Positions 52,422 to 61,838 of a DNA stretch of 64,000 nucleotides are shown piece after piece; position 1 is the first letter of the stretch, and the number at the start of each line of letters is the position of its first letter. Origin of the DNA: Planctomycetaceae bacterium. Lineage in GTDB: Bacteria > Planctomycetota > Planctomycetia > Pirellulales > Pirellulaceae. The translations under genes were made by a program, and so were the position numbers. The stretch lies in contig JACKHM010000003.1 in assembly GCA_020638995.1 (NCBI GenBank), forward strand, positions 1,116,001 through 1,180,000, given 5' to 3'. The notes below the pieces were generated by a model, which did no database searches, was not told where the DNA came from, and was given only the letters and a program-made list of their open reading frames with translations.

Positions 52422-53678
52422 ATGAGATTTCTCCTCGCGTTAACACTCTTATTATTGTGCCTGTCTTCCAGCGTCGCCGAGGATGTCGAATCGGTCGTCG
52501 CTTTGCTCGAATTTGTAATCGATGTCGATGAAGAGACCGCGGCAAAGTGTCTGGCGACGCTACGCGAGCGCGTTCAGAGCGGTGAAGTCACCGGCGAACA
52601 ACGCGATGCGATCCGTAGTCAGTTGGGCGCGAAGCTGCGGGAAGTGCTTGCCTTGGGACGCGAGTCGCCTCTCTATCTAGACACACTCATGTTGGCGACC
52701 TCGTGGGGCGAACCACAGGCTGCGAAGCGGGCGCGAGAATTGGCCGGAAGCAATCTCGAAGATGTTGACGACCGTATTGCAGCCATCGACGCGCTCTCTG
52801 CAGCTCGCGATTCCGAGTTCTTAGACTCCGTGGGTACCTTGCTTGCTTCAAATGGGAAGCCCGATCTGCTTCGTTCCAGGCTGCTCGGTGCGCTTGGTCG
52901 CTATGACAGCCCCAAGGTCGCCGAATCCGTATTGGCGTATTACGACAAGCTCCCTTCCGACATTCAACCGCAAGCCATCGAACTATTGACCCAGCGGTCG
53001 AGTTGGAGTCGCAGGCTACTTCAAGCAATCTCAGACAAAAAATTGCCGACGACAGTCTTGAACGTAAATCAGGTACGAGCCTTGCTCTCCAGTAGTGATA
53101 AAGAATTGGTTGCGTTGGTTACTAGCCAGTGGGGGGCTGTGCGAACGGAGCGAAATCCCGAACGCGAAGGTGTCATCCGGCAGATGCACGATCAATTAAG
53201 CCAAGTCCGCGGCGACGCCTACCGCGGGCGAGAAGTTTTTAATCGTGTTTGCGGCCAGTGCCACAAAATCTACGGGACCGGGCAAGACGTTGGCCCCGAG
53301 ATCACTCGCAACGGTCGCGGTTCCTTCGAACACCTGCTTTCGAATGTATTTGATCCCAGTTTGGTGATCGGAGCTTCTTATCAAGCACGCTCCGTAATTA
53401 CCGCCGACGGTCGCATTCTGACTGGCTTGCTTGCTGAAGATAACGAGCAAAGAATCGTGTTGAAGACTCAAGGTGGCAAACTCGAAATCGTCCCGCGGGA
53501 CGAAGTCGAAGAGATTGCGATTAGCAAGCTATCCTTGATGCCAGAAGGTCTCGAAAAACAGCTCTCGCCGGACCAGCTTGCTGATCTTTTCGCCTTTATC
53601 TCGCTTGACCAACCGCCTGAAAACCCAGCCGCAACGCCGATCGCGGGCACACCGGCCATGCTCATCGGGCCCCGCTAA
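52422..53678 (+). CDS. exported HEAT-repeat/cytochrome c protein (PVC heme-binding domain)
   Basis: This 418-residue protein has its own signal peptide (about 1-20, FLLALTLLLLCLSSSVAED), an alpha-helical HEAT-like region (about 25-245) and a C-terminal cytochrome c with one heme site, FNRVCGQCHKIYGTGQDVGP. The blocks FEHLLSNVFDPSLVIGASYQ and ILTGLLAEDNEQRIVLKTQG then mark the PVC-type heme-binding domain. Start at the ATG 52422, three bases after the preceding stop, shows tight coupling. It looks like the second half of the usual fused dehydrogenase, now separately exported. Confidence 0.88.
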   Translation: MRFLLALTLLLLCLSSSVAEDVESVVALLEFVIDVDEETAAKCLATLRERVQSGEVTGEQRDAIRSQLGAKLREVLALGRESPLYLDTLMLATSWGEPQAAKRARELAGSNLEDVDDRIAAIDALSAARDSEFLDSVGTLLASNGKPDLLRSRLLGALGRYDSPKVAESVLAYYDKLPSDIQPQAIELLTQRSSWSRRLLQAISDKKLPTTVLNVNQVRALLSSSDKELVALVTSQWGAVRTERNPEREGVIRQMHDQLSQVRGDAYRGREVFNRVCGQCHKIYGTGQDVGPEITRNGRGSFEHLLSNVFDPSLVIGASYQARSVITADGRILTGLLAEDNEQRIVLKTQGGKLEIVPRDEVEEIAISKLSLMPEGLEKQLSPDQLADLFAFISLDQPPENPAATPIAGTPAMLIGPR

Positions 53679-53693
53679 TTCGGTCGTGATCTG

Positions 53694-53877
53694 AAGTGGA
53701 CCCCGAACGCTGGACCAGAAACCGGGTTCAATCAGGGGTAGAACTCTGATTGGATAGGAGAGCGGCAAGTGAGCCTCTCAACGGCATCGCGCCAGCCACC
53801 GAAGCGCGTCCCCGCTCAGAGTTCCGTTTGATTTCGCATTTTTTTCGCGCAACTCTTGACACTTCTCGGTGATCGCC
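53694..53877. repeat. left long inverted arm
   Basis: Reads AAGTGGACCCCGAACGCTGG at its outer end and CACTTCTCGGTGATCGCC at its inner end. Compared with the reverse complement of 55281-55463 I count about six substitutions and one length difference in a T run. Confidence 0.85.
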
Positions 53878-53908
53878 TGTGCGTTTGAACTGGCATAGAC
53901 ACGAAAAA

Positions 53909-53961
53909 GCCTGATTGCCTTTATTTGGGTTTTCTGAGGACTCAAAACAAAGGAATCAGGC
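53909..53961. promoter_or_regulatory. hairpin that sequesters the ISL3 transposase ribosome binding site
   Basis: GCCTGATT (53909-53916) pairs with AATCAGGC (53954-53961) and, after one bulged base, CCTTT pairs with AAAGG, then TTT with AAA. The AAGGA ribosome binding site before the ATG at 53962 is inside the 3' strand of the stem. Such hairpins are known in insertion sequences to block translation from read-through transcripts. Confidence 0.6.
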
Positions 53962-55266
53962 ATGGATGCTAATAAGTATCCGCCAAGACTGTAAAGGAAA
54001 CTTGCCACCGTCGAAAGGCTCCGTGCCCACGATGCGGCAAGCTCGGACGACGAGAGCGGATTCGAGTTCGGCGGATTCGCTCGCTCGTGTTCAGGCAGCC
54101 ACTTTGGAGAGAGGTTCACTATGGCGAGTACGTCGCCAAGTGCGAGTGCTGCAAAATGTTTCGCACTCACCCTGAGGATATCGAACCCAAAGCCAAGTAC
54201 GACAACCAGATGCGGCAGGCCGTCATCGATCGCATCTTGATCGACAAACTCAACGCAACCGCCGTGCAACAAGCCTTACAGCGTGACTTCTTGCTGAAGT
54301 TGTCAACCGGCTTTGTCTACGACTGCTTGGAATATGCGATTCGGAAGGTTGACGGTGCCGACTTCCGAGACCAATTGCTCCGCGAGTTCTCCGGCACGCT
54401 TTGTGTCGACGAGATTCATCTGGGACACCGGGTAGTTCTGCTGGCCAGCGACCCGATCTCCGACAATCCGATCGCCATCGCGTTGGTCTCGTCGAATGAC
54501 GCCGCACACATGCGAAGGTTTCTGCTGAACCTGAAAAGCCACGGGTTTTCGCCTGAAACGGTCATCTCCGACCGTTCGCCGTTGTACCCCAAAACCATCG
54601 CCGAAGTCTGGCCAGAAGCCAAGCATCAGCTGTGCGTGTTTCACGTGATCTCGGACATCACCGCTCTAGTGCTCGATGCGGCTCGCGAAGTCCGACGGGA
54701 ACTCAAGCCCAAACGCATCAAGGAAGGCAAAGGCCGACCCAGCCAACGCACGCAAGCTCGAGTCCAGAAATTGAAAGAGCAGAAAGCTCAAGCCGACAAG
54801 CTCTTCCGCCGCCGCCATCTGATGGTAACCAAGAAGTCCAACCTCCAAGCCGACGATCGATCGATCGACGTTGAATGAGTTGCTCAGTCTTTTGCCAAAA
54901 CTCGATACACTCCACTCGTTCGTCGACGATTTGCAGGAACTGTTTGCCGTCCGCCGCAGCCAGGATCAAGCCTGGAAAATCTGGCGACGCATGCAAGCTT
55001 ATTTGAACAACGCACATCTCCGCAAAGCCCTGGAGGTTCTCAGCAAGGCGAACATGCTGAAGCTGCTGACCTATCTCGACCGCCCCGCGTCGATCCGCAG
55101 CACAGTTCGCACGAACAATCATGTCGAGCGTTGCAACCGAGTGCTTCGCTACCTGGAGAAGCTACGCTACAAATGGCGTCGCCGCCGTGCGATCATCCGT
55201 CACATCCTGCTGCAATTCCAAAACTGGATGAATCACAACGAAAACAACCCTGCCATCGACACCTGA
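53962..55266 (+). pseudogene. ISL3-family transposase, two frame breaks (copy 1)
   Basis: The ATG at 53962 opens MDANKYPPRL, then a stop. After a one-base frame change the expected N-terminal zinc region continues (HRRKAPCPRCGKLGRRERIR, later YVAKCECCKMF). The core is readable: CVDEIHLG and VISDRSPLYPKT supply two catalytic aspartates, and NNHVERCNRVLRYLEKLRY supplies the glutamate region. A second frame break lies at about 54855-54870, where GATC is repeated three times; removing one 4-base unit would restore DDRSTLNELLSLLPKL. Both breaks make it a pseudogene unless frameshifting is used. Confidence 0.82.
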
Positions 55267-55280
55267 CGCAAAACAATACC

Positions 55281-55463
55281 GGCAATCACCGAGAAGTGTC
55301 AAAAGTTGCGCGAAAAAATGCAAAATCAAACGGCACTCTGAGCGGGGACGCGCTTCGGTGGCTGGCGCGATGCCGTTGAGAGGCTCGCTTGCCGCTCTCC
55401 TATCCAATCAGAGTTCTACCCCTGATTGAACCCGGTTTCTGGTCCAGCGTTTGGGGTCCACTT
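55281..55463. repeat. right long inverted arm
   Basis: Reverse complement of the left arm with about 96% identity. It starts 15 bases after the transposase stop and ends GGGGTCCACTT. Confidence 0.85.
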
Positions 55464-55598
55464 AACTCTGCGACCAACTTGCGCTGCTCTAGGGAGCGGC
55501 GAGTCCAATCTGCGAGCAGCGCGATAAGCGGAATTGCAACCAACAGCAGGGTGCGCATTGTGAACCGAAACCGTCGGCCAAGTGAGTGCGCGAAGGTG

Positions 55599-56817
55599 CT
55601 AGATTGTCGTTCCGGGGCGAATGTATTCCGCATCACGTCTGGTCTTCATAATCTCGATTAAGTCGAATGTATGACCAATAGCAGCCATGAAAACTTCTTC
55701 CGCGTCGTTGTTTGGGGCCCACATGACGTAGCCAGGCGGTCCAACGTGGTTAGGCGATAGCAAATGACCTACTTCATGGATCACTAACTCTGCTAAGAAC
55801 CAGTTATACTCGGTCTCTACCCAGAGACGTTCCGTTGCAAGATCACGAAGAACTTCATAGAAGATATATACCGCGTCGGTACTCCCCCAGAGACTGAGTC
55901 CAGGAACGCCGCGTTCGTCGTTTTCCAGCGTTGCGCTATCGTTATCTAGACCATCGTACCAGATGTCGTATGCTCCAATGATTTTAATCGTCCACCAATA
56001 AGGTTCGGACACCGCTTGACGCCACGCGCCTGCGAAATCTCTCGCCGCACTCTCTGTGCTGAGAATTGGAAAAGGAATAGTGGCCTCGCTGGGCCTATCG
56101 GCAGTGGCGATCCCCGAAGCCGGTGCCGCCCCGAGGATTCGAAGATCGATATACGCAGGTCACAAGGCATCTATTAAGCCGGCAGTCGGTGGATCGGGGA
56201 TATCACCCGGTTCGGGATCATCGACAGGCTGAGTCGGATCGAGATTATAGTTTGTGCCAGCTTGGGGAACGCCAAACGAGTCGACTTCTACGAACAGACT
56301 CCGCCACACTGTCGGCTTCGCCAAGCCTCGCCGACATTGCGAACGCGACGGTATCGAACTGCTGGTGAAGGTCATTCATTTGCTCGACGTAACCGATCAA
56401 TTGACGGTTGTCTCGCATCGACACTTACCCATCGCCGTTCACGTCCAGCACAATGACGGTTGCAACAGACGCGTTCAAGTTTTCCTGCGCTTCGTTCGCA
56501 CGGTTCACTAGCAACAAGACGTCGATCGGACTGACCGATCCATCGCCGTTGAGATCATATTTTGCCGATGGCGCCTCGGCACTCGTCGTTGAAGTCGACA
56601 ACTGCTCCTCTTGTGATGAAGACGATATATCGGGTGCGAGTTCCTGTTGCGGAGCAACAGGGCTACTGACTAGGTCCGAGGCCAGGACCAGGCGTGCGTC
56701 GGGCGATTCGATGCGAAGTTTGCGGCTTTAGTGCGATTTAACTTTACGCCGTCTACCCCCCCCCTAAATTCCGGAGCCTTACGAATCCCACTGCCAGAAT
56801 CGCCGCGGCTTGCTCAT
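55599..56817 (-). pseudogene. decayed dockerin-bearing metzincin-like surface protease
   Basis: Read on the minus strand, an ATG at 56817 gives MSKPRRFWQWDS and a stop. Further on, in shifted frames, come KLRIESPDARLVLASDLVSS (the planctomycete surface-protein N-terminal signature) and a dockerin-like calcium repeat (KYDLNGDGSVSPIDVLLLVN). A second repeat, VIVLDVNGDG, is followed by a TAA. After two more frame changes come VWRSLFVEVDSFGVPQAGTN and finally a zinc-protease motif, HEVGHLLSPNH, in an otherwise intact 137-residue C-terminal frame (55599-56012). A run of nine C residues lies at 56756-56764. At least three lesions make it a pseudogene. Confidence 0.68.
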
Positions 56818-57346
56818 CATCTGCTCCTTCGAACCGACTGGTTCGTGTTGGATCACTGTCTCTGCCGACTACCCGGATGCGATACCTCGGTCACACTGCT
56901 CCGAGCGATCGCTTCTGCCTCAACTGCCTGAGCCCCAGCCGCAGACTTGAAGTGGGAGCAAGTTGTGACGCCGGCGCCGATCGCTCGCCAACGAGATTCT
57001 GGAAAAGTTTTCTCACGACGCAAAAAAAGGCTAACCGCCCAAGCCGCTAACCCGGATTATTCACGTAGGCCGCAACAAGGTCGCGCAGGTCGTTGCCGGA
57101 ACAGCGCAAACGCTTTAAGTAAGATGTCTCTTTCGGGGCGACACTCGAAATAGGAACCAGCGACCGAAGTTCCGGCACTAGCAGCGTTTGCTCGTTCCGG
57201 CCTACCGTTGGTGAACGATCCAGGCTAGCGGCTTGGCGACGAACACGATCTTGTGAGCCACGGCGAGCGCCGGATGGTGTAAATGGCCAAGGCCTTGTTA
57301 TGATGGCGTGGTTGCTAGAACTCCTGCCACTCACGATCGAAGCCCC
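56818..57346. other. intergenic region without a recognisable gene
   Basis: About 530 bases lie between the decayed protease and cstA. Frames on both strands are short and have no domain similarity. A weak direct repetition, 'GGCTAACCGCCCAAGCCGCT', lies near 57028. Promoters for the divergent genes presumably sit here. Confidence 0.45.
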
Positions 57347-59230
57347 ATGACCACACTCCTGATCGCAGTCGGATCCTTCTTCGGATTCATCATCGCGTAC
57401 AACACGTACGGACGTTGGCTCGCCAAAAGAATCTTTGCTTTGGATGCCACCGCCGAAGTGCCTAGCGAGCAATTACGAGATGATGTTGACTATGTCCCGA
57501 CCGGGCGGATGGTGGTGTTTGGCCATCACTTTACCAGCATCGCTGGAACCGGGCCAATCGTCGGTCCTGCGATTGCCATCATGTGGGGCTGGGTGCCTGC
57601 GCTGTGCTGGGTTCTGTTCGGCTCAATCTTTATCGGGGCGGTACATGATTTCGGTTCTTTGGTCGTCAGCATTCGCAATCGTGGGCAGACGGTGGGCGAC
57701 ATCGCTGGCCGCGTATTGAATCCGCGAGTGCGATTTTTGTTCTTAGCGATTCTGCTGTTCGGGCTGTGGATCGTCTTGGCGATCTTCGGCCTAGTGATTG
57801 CCTCCGTGTTCAAGATGTTTCCCGAGTCGATTTTGCCCGTGTTTTTGCAGATTCCAATCGCTGTGGCGATTGGCAAGTGGTTGCACAAGCAAGGGCATGG
57901 ATTGCTCGTGCCTTCGGCGCTCGCATTATTCGCCATGTATCTAACCGTGTGGTTTGGTGCAGAGTGTCCGGGCGTGGCCTGGGAAGGGGGAATGGTTGGT
58001 TCAGCAATTCGCAGCCTAAACGACACTTTGAAGGATTGGCCGGTGTGGGTTTGGGCTGGCGTTCTGTTGGCCTACTGCTATGTCGCGAGTGTGCTGCCGG
58101 TGTGGTTATTGCTTCAGCCGCGCGACTACATCAACAGCCTGCAGCTGATTTCGAGTCTAGGATTAGTTGTCGCCGGTCTGTTTGCGGTTGGTCTCTTAGG
58201 TGCCAATGGCAAGCCCGTCGAGATGGTTGCGCCCGCGGTTCAATGGGCGCCGCTCAACGCACCTCCGGTCTGGCCAGTCTTGTTTGTGACGATCGCGTGT
58301 GGTGCCATCAGCGGCTTTCACTGCCTTGTGTCGAGCGGGACATCCAGCAAGCAACTGAAATGCGAGTCGGATGCGCAGTTCGTAGGCTATGGCTCGATGT
58401 TGATGGAAGGCTTTCTCGCGGTGATCGTAATCCTGGCCGTTGCCGCCGGCGTGGGGATTGGTTGGCCGGATCATCCGTCTTTTGGTGGCCAAACCGGAAC
58501 GACATTGTGGCAGAGTATTTACTCTGACTGGAAAGCGGCGGATGCTGGACTTGGAACCAAGATCGGTGCCTTCGTTGTCGGTTCCGCGAATTTCCTCGAA
58601 GCCATTGGCATCAGCCATCGGATGGCGCTCGCGATTATGGGGGTGCTCGTAGCGTCGTTCGCTGGCACGACGCTTGATACCGCCACTCGCTTGCAGCGAT
58701 ATGTGGTGCAGGAGTTGAGTCGGGCGCTGCAGCAGCACGCGCCTGGCGGAGCCGTATTTAAACCACTGGAGAACGCACACGTCGCGACGCTGTTCGCCGT
58801 GGGCACGGCTTTTCTTTTGGCGTTGTTTCCGAAGCCGGGAGATCCCTGGTCTTGGGCAACAATCGGCAAGGGCGGAATGATTCTGTGGCCGATGTTTGGC
58901 GCCACAAATCAACTTCTGGGGGGGCTCGCGTTCCTCGTGATCACATTTTGGCTGTGGCGACGCGGAAAGCCGATCTGGTTCGTCGCGATTCCGACCGTGT
59001 TTATGCTGATCATGCCCGCTTGGGCATTGTTCGTTCAGATGGGCGGATGGTGGGCGGACGAAAGCTATCTGTTGCTGTTCATCGCCGGTGTAACGCTGGC
59101 ACTCGAAGCCTGGATGATCGTCGAGGCTTTTATGATGTTTCCACAGGCTAAGGGAATCTTGGAAGAAGCCTTACCACCGCTGCCAACGAAGACACAGGCA
59201 GCGATTGGCTCCGATGCGAGGTCATGTTAA
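57347..59230 (+). CDS. cstA: carbon starvation protein CstA (peptide/pyruvate transporter family)
   Basis: This 627-residue polytopic membrane protein has about 16 hydrophobic segments and the CstA N terminus: FFGFIIAYNTYGRWLAKRIF, then VPTGRMVVFGHHFTSIAGTG, ending PIVGPAIAIMWGWVPA. It also has CGAISGFHCLVSSGTSSKQL and MFGATNQLLGGLAFLVITFW. The family takes up peptides or pyruvate under carbon limitation. The ATG at 57347 is chosen because the first 13 codons of the open frame lack family similarity. The length is nearer the shorter clade of CstA proteins. It stands alone, convergent with fliM. Confidence 0.92.
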   Translation: MTTLLIAVGSFFGFIIAYNTYGRWLAKRIFALDATAEVPSEQLRDDVDYVPTGRMVVFGHHFTSIAGTGPIVGPAIAIMWGWVPALCWVLFGSIFIGAVHDFGSLVVSIRNRGQTVGDIAGRVLNPRVRFLFLAILLFGLWIVLAIFGLVIASVFKMFPESILPVFLQIPIAVAIGKWLHKQGHGLLVPSALALFAMYLTVWFGAECPGVAWEGGMVGSAIRSLNDTLKDWPVWVWAGVLLAYCYVASVLPVWLLLQPRDYINSLQLISSLGLVVAGLFAVGLLGANGKPVEMVAPAVQWAPLNAPPVWPVLFVTIACGAISGFHCLVSSGTSSKQLKCESDAQFVGYGSMLMEGFLAVIVILAVAAGVGIGWPDHPSFGGQTGTTLWQSIYSDWKAADAGLGTKIGAFVVGSANFLEAIGISHRMALAIMGVLVASFAGTTLDTATRLQRYVVQELSRALQQHAPGGAVFKPLENAHVATLFAVGTAFLLALFPKPGDPWSWATIGKGGMILWPMFGATNQLLGGLAFLVITFWLWRRGKPIWFVAIPTVFMLIMPAWALFVQMGGWWADESYLLLFIAGVTLALEAWMIVEAFMMFPQAKGILEEALPPLPTKTQAAIGSDARSC

Positions 59231-59288
59231 GGTCGAGCGGTGAAGGCCAGACTGACCACGCTGGCGACTTCTGAAACTCAATCTGCGG

Positions 59289-60323
59289 CTACCTCACTCC
59301 ACTTCCACCGCTACGCGGGGCAACCTTGTCCGCAATTTCGATTGCCTTATGCCCTTTGTATGCTCCGGGCTTTGCCTTGAATTTCGTAATTCCTTCGACG
59401 GCGACGTCTAGCGACTGGTGACAGTCGTGATCTGTCGTGATGATGTCGCCCACGCGAAGCCCGATCAAATCCGCGGTGCGAATTGAACTTTCGGCAAGTG
59501 TAACGACAACCTCCACACGTGATCCGTCCAAGCGACTGCTGATGGTCTCAATGGTGCCACTGTTTGCGCCGGCTCGAGAATAGCCGACCCAACTGTTTGC
59601 TGTAAGTTTACTGCTAAACCGTTCGATCGAATTGAACGGGATACATAGATTCATCATGCCACGGGTGTCGCCGAGTGTTAGCTCGAAGCTAACGAGGACG
59701 ACAACCTCGTTTGGCGGAACGATTTGGACAAGCTGTGGATTACTTTCGACGCGTTCGACACTGATTTCAAGTTCTAGGACGTTCTCCCAGGCACGCCGCA
59801 ACTCGATCATGAATAAAGCAGTGATCCTCGATACCAGACGTAGTTCAATTTCGGTTAAAGGACGTCGCGCCAACGGCCCCGACTGTTTACCGCCTCCGAG
59901 CAGACGATCGATGATCGGGTAGAGCACCGAAGGGTTGATGTCCAGGATCAGATTACCTTCGAGCGGTTCCGCTCGAAGCAGATTGAAGCAGGTTGGGTTT
60001 TCGAGACTGAATACGAATTCGCTGTAGGTCAATTGGTCGACGCTGGTCAATTTGACTTCGACGATCGTTCTCAGCAACGCGGATAAAGCCGCCCCGAAAT
60101 TCCTGCCGAATCCTTCGTGCAACGATTGTAGAGCCCGCATCTGCTCTTTGCCGACGCGTTCGGGACGTTTGAAGTCATAGGGCGTAACTTTCTCCCTGGC
60201 GCGACTTGAGGTTGGCGCTTGACGTGCCGTTCTGGCGAGTGGAGCCGGGGCCGCAACTGCCGCCGGGTCCATGGCGCTCAGCAGGCTTTCGACTTCGGCT
60301 TGACTTAAGACTTCATCTGGCAT
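59289..60323 (-). CDS. fliM: flagellar motor switch protein FliM
   Basis: This 344-residue protein of the flagellar C-ring binds CheY-P and controls rotation direction. The N-terminal CheY-binding peptide VLSQAEVESLLSAM is followed by an alanine/proline linker. The middle domain includes PERVGKEQMRALQSLHEGFG, NLILDINPSVLYPIIDRLLGGG and PLTEIELRLV, and the C-terminal SpoA domain contains RVGDIITTD. All parts are intact. No other flagellar gene is in the window. It shares strand and a 36-base gap with proA, which is metabolically unrelated. Confidence 0.95.
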   Translation of the reverse strand: MPDEVLSQAEVESLLSAMDPAAVAAPAPLARTARQAPTSSRAREKVTPYDFKRPERVGKEQMRALQSLHEGFGRNFGAALSALLRTIVEVKLTSVDQLTYSEFVFSLENPTCFNLLRAEPLEGNLILDINPSVLYPIIDRLLGGGKQSGPLARRPLTEIELRLVSRITALFMIELRRAWENVLELEISVERVESNPQLVQIVPPNEVVVLVSFELTLGDTRGMMNLCIPFNSIERFSSKLTANSWVGYSRAGANSGTIETISSRLDGSRVEVVVTLAESSIRTADLIGLRVGDIITTDHDCHQSLDVAVEGITKFKAKPGAYKGHKAIEIADKVAPRSGGSGVR

Positions 60324-60359
60324 CCGTCACTCCGTTGACAGCTGCGAAGGATCTACAAC

Positions 60360-61634
60360 TCACTCTCTCACGTGACCGTTACCATAAGCCACGTACTTAT
60401 AGCTTGTCAGCTCTTTCAGACCGCAGGGGCCACGTGCGTGAAACTTGTCCGTGCTGATGCCGATCTCTGCGCCCAGGCCGAACTGGCCACCGTCGTTAAA
60501 TCGGGTACTGGCGTTAATCATGACCGCCGCGCTATCGACGCTTGCAGCGAACTTTCTGGCGGTTGTCAAGTCGGCCGTGACGATGGCGTCGGTATGGTGG
60601 GAGCCGTACTGGTTAATGTGAGCAATCGCTTCATCGACGGAACCAACAATTTTGACCGATATGATCGGGCCGAGAAATTCGGTCGCAAAGTCTTCGTCGC
60701 TCGCTGCGATCGCTCCTGACACCAACTCGCATGTTTGCTCGTCCCCCCGAATCTCGATGCCATTGGCGATCAATGCCTTTGCCAGCCGCGGCAAGTACTC
60801 GACCGCAACATCCGCATGGACGAGCAACGATTCGCAAGCGTTGCAGACTCCCAGCCGATGGCACTTCGAATTCACAGTCACCAATTCTGCCATTTCGATG
60901 TCCGCAGCGGCATCGACGTAGACGTGGCAGTTGCCCGCGAAGTGCTTGATCACGGGCATCGTAGCTTCTTCGCTTACGCGTCTGATCAGCCCTTCACCGC
61001 CACGAGGAATGGCTACGTCAATCAGTTCGGCTAAAGAAAGGAAGTGACCGACGGCAGCACGGTCTGTCGTGCTGACGAGTTGTACGGCATCGCGAGGTAG
61101 GCCAAACTCAACAGCGACTTCTTTCAAGATGCTGACGATCGCCCGGCTGGAGTGTGCGGCCTCTTTCCCGCCACGCAAAATAACCGCATTACCGCTCTTG
61201 ATGCAGATCGCGGCCGCGTCTGCGGTAACATTGGGCCGCGACTCGTAAATGAAAAAGACGACACCAAGCGGAACTCGCACTTTCGAGACTTCGAGGCCAT
61301 TCGGACGAACCGACGACTCGATCACTTCGCCGATAGGATCGGGAAGTGCGGCGACCTCTTCTAGGCCCACAGCGATGGAAATGATCCGTTCCGGTGTCAG
61401 GCGAAGGCGATCAATTTGTGCTTCCGTTAAGCCGTATTCGGGAGCCATCTGAAGATCTTGCTCGTTCGCCGTGAGCAGATCTGCCTCGCGTTCTCGCAAT
61501 CGGCGAGCCGACTCTTTCAGCCAATTGTTCTTAGCCGCACCGTTGATGATTGCCAATTCCGACGAAGCCGCCTTCGCACGACGTGCGGTATCGACGCAAT
61601 AGGCTTTCAGATCTTGTTTCTCGACGACGGACAT
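60360..61634 (-). CDS. proA: gamma-glutamyl phosphate reductase
   Basis: This 424-residue enzyme of proline synthesis reduces glutamyl-5-phosphate to the semialdehyde with NADPH. It shows the aldehyde-dehydrogenase-like fold with VPLGVVFFIYESRPNVTADA, ending AAICIKSGNAVILRGG, the catalytic cysteine in HRLGVCNACESLLVH, and the C-terminal INASTRFNDGGQFGLGAEIG with STDKFHARGP. The length is typical. It is upstream of fliM on the same strand. The transposase remnants start about 200 bases beyond its 5' end. Confidence 0.95.
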   Translation of the reverse strand: MSVVEKQDLKAYCVDTARRAKAASSELAIINGAAKNNWLKESARRLREREADLLTANEQDLQMAPEYGLTEAQIDRLRLTPERIISIAVGLEEVAALPDPIGEVIESSVRPNGLEVSKVRVPLGVVFFIYESRPNVTADAAAICIKSGNAVILRGGKEAAHSSRAIVSILKEVAVEFGLPRDAVQLVSTTDRAAVGHFLSLAELIDVAIPRGGEGLIRRVSEEATMPVIKHFAGNCHVYVDAAADIEMAELVTVNSKCHRLGVCNACESLLVHADVAVEYLPRLAKALIANGIEIRGDEQTCELVSGAIAASDEDFATEFLGPIISVKIVGSVDEAIAHINQYGSHHTDAIVTADLTTARKFAASVDSAAVMINASTRFNDGGQFGLGAEIGISTDKFHARGPCGLKELTSYKYVAYGNGHVRE

Positions 61635-61838
61635 GCGGACTCAGCGTAATCACCAAAATATCGAGACATTTCAGGGGAGTATCTGCCAAATAGTGCCCCG
61701 CGTCAATCTCACTCGGTTTGGGGTAGTGTCATGGGAGTGCATATCGCACTTTGCGAGAAGATTGGAGATATTGGAGACTGTGCTATCGTGATTTGGTTCG
61801 CAGGGGAGCGTGATTGTTTGAGGATGGGTGGTTTAGCG

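Larger units (their letters stand above)
53694..55463 (+). mobile_element. ISL3-type element with long (about 184 bp) inverted arms
   Basis: A broken ISL3-type transposase gene is enclosed by two inverted arms of 184 and 183 bp with about 96% identity. The ends are AAGTGGACCCC at 53694 and its complement at 55463. No clear target duplication flanks the ends. Arms this long are unusual for ISL3, whose terminal repeats are normally a few tens of bases. The structure may be an ISL3 copy inserted into, or captured between, two inverted copies of another repeat. The transposase is non-functional as read. Confidence 0.65.

Noticed and set aside
53778..54272. 164-codon minus-strand frame from the left arm into the ISL3 transposase
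   Set aside because: It runs antisense to zinc and core motifs of the transposase and consists partly of the inverted arm.
57047..57472. 141-codon minus-strand frame upstream of and into cstA
   Set aside because: It overlaps the conserved cstA N terminus on the other strand. The C-terminal part alone is too short to support as a gene.
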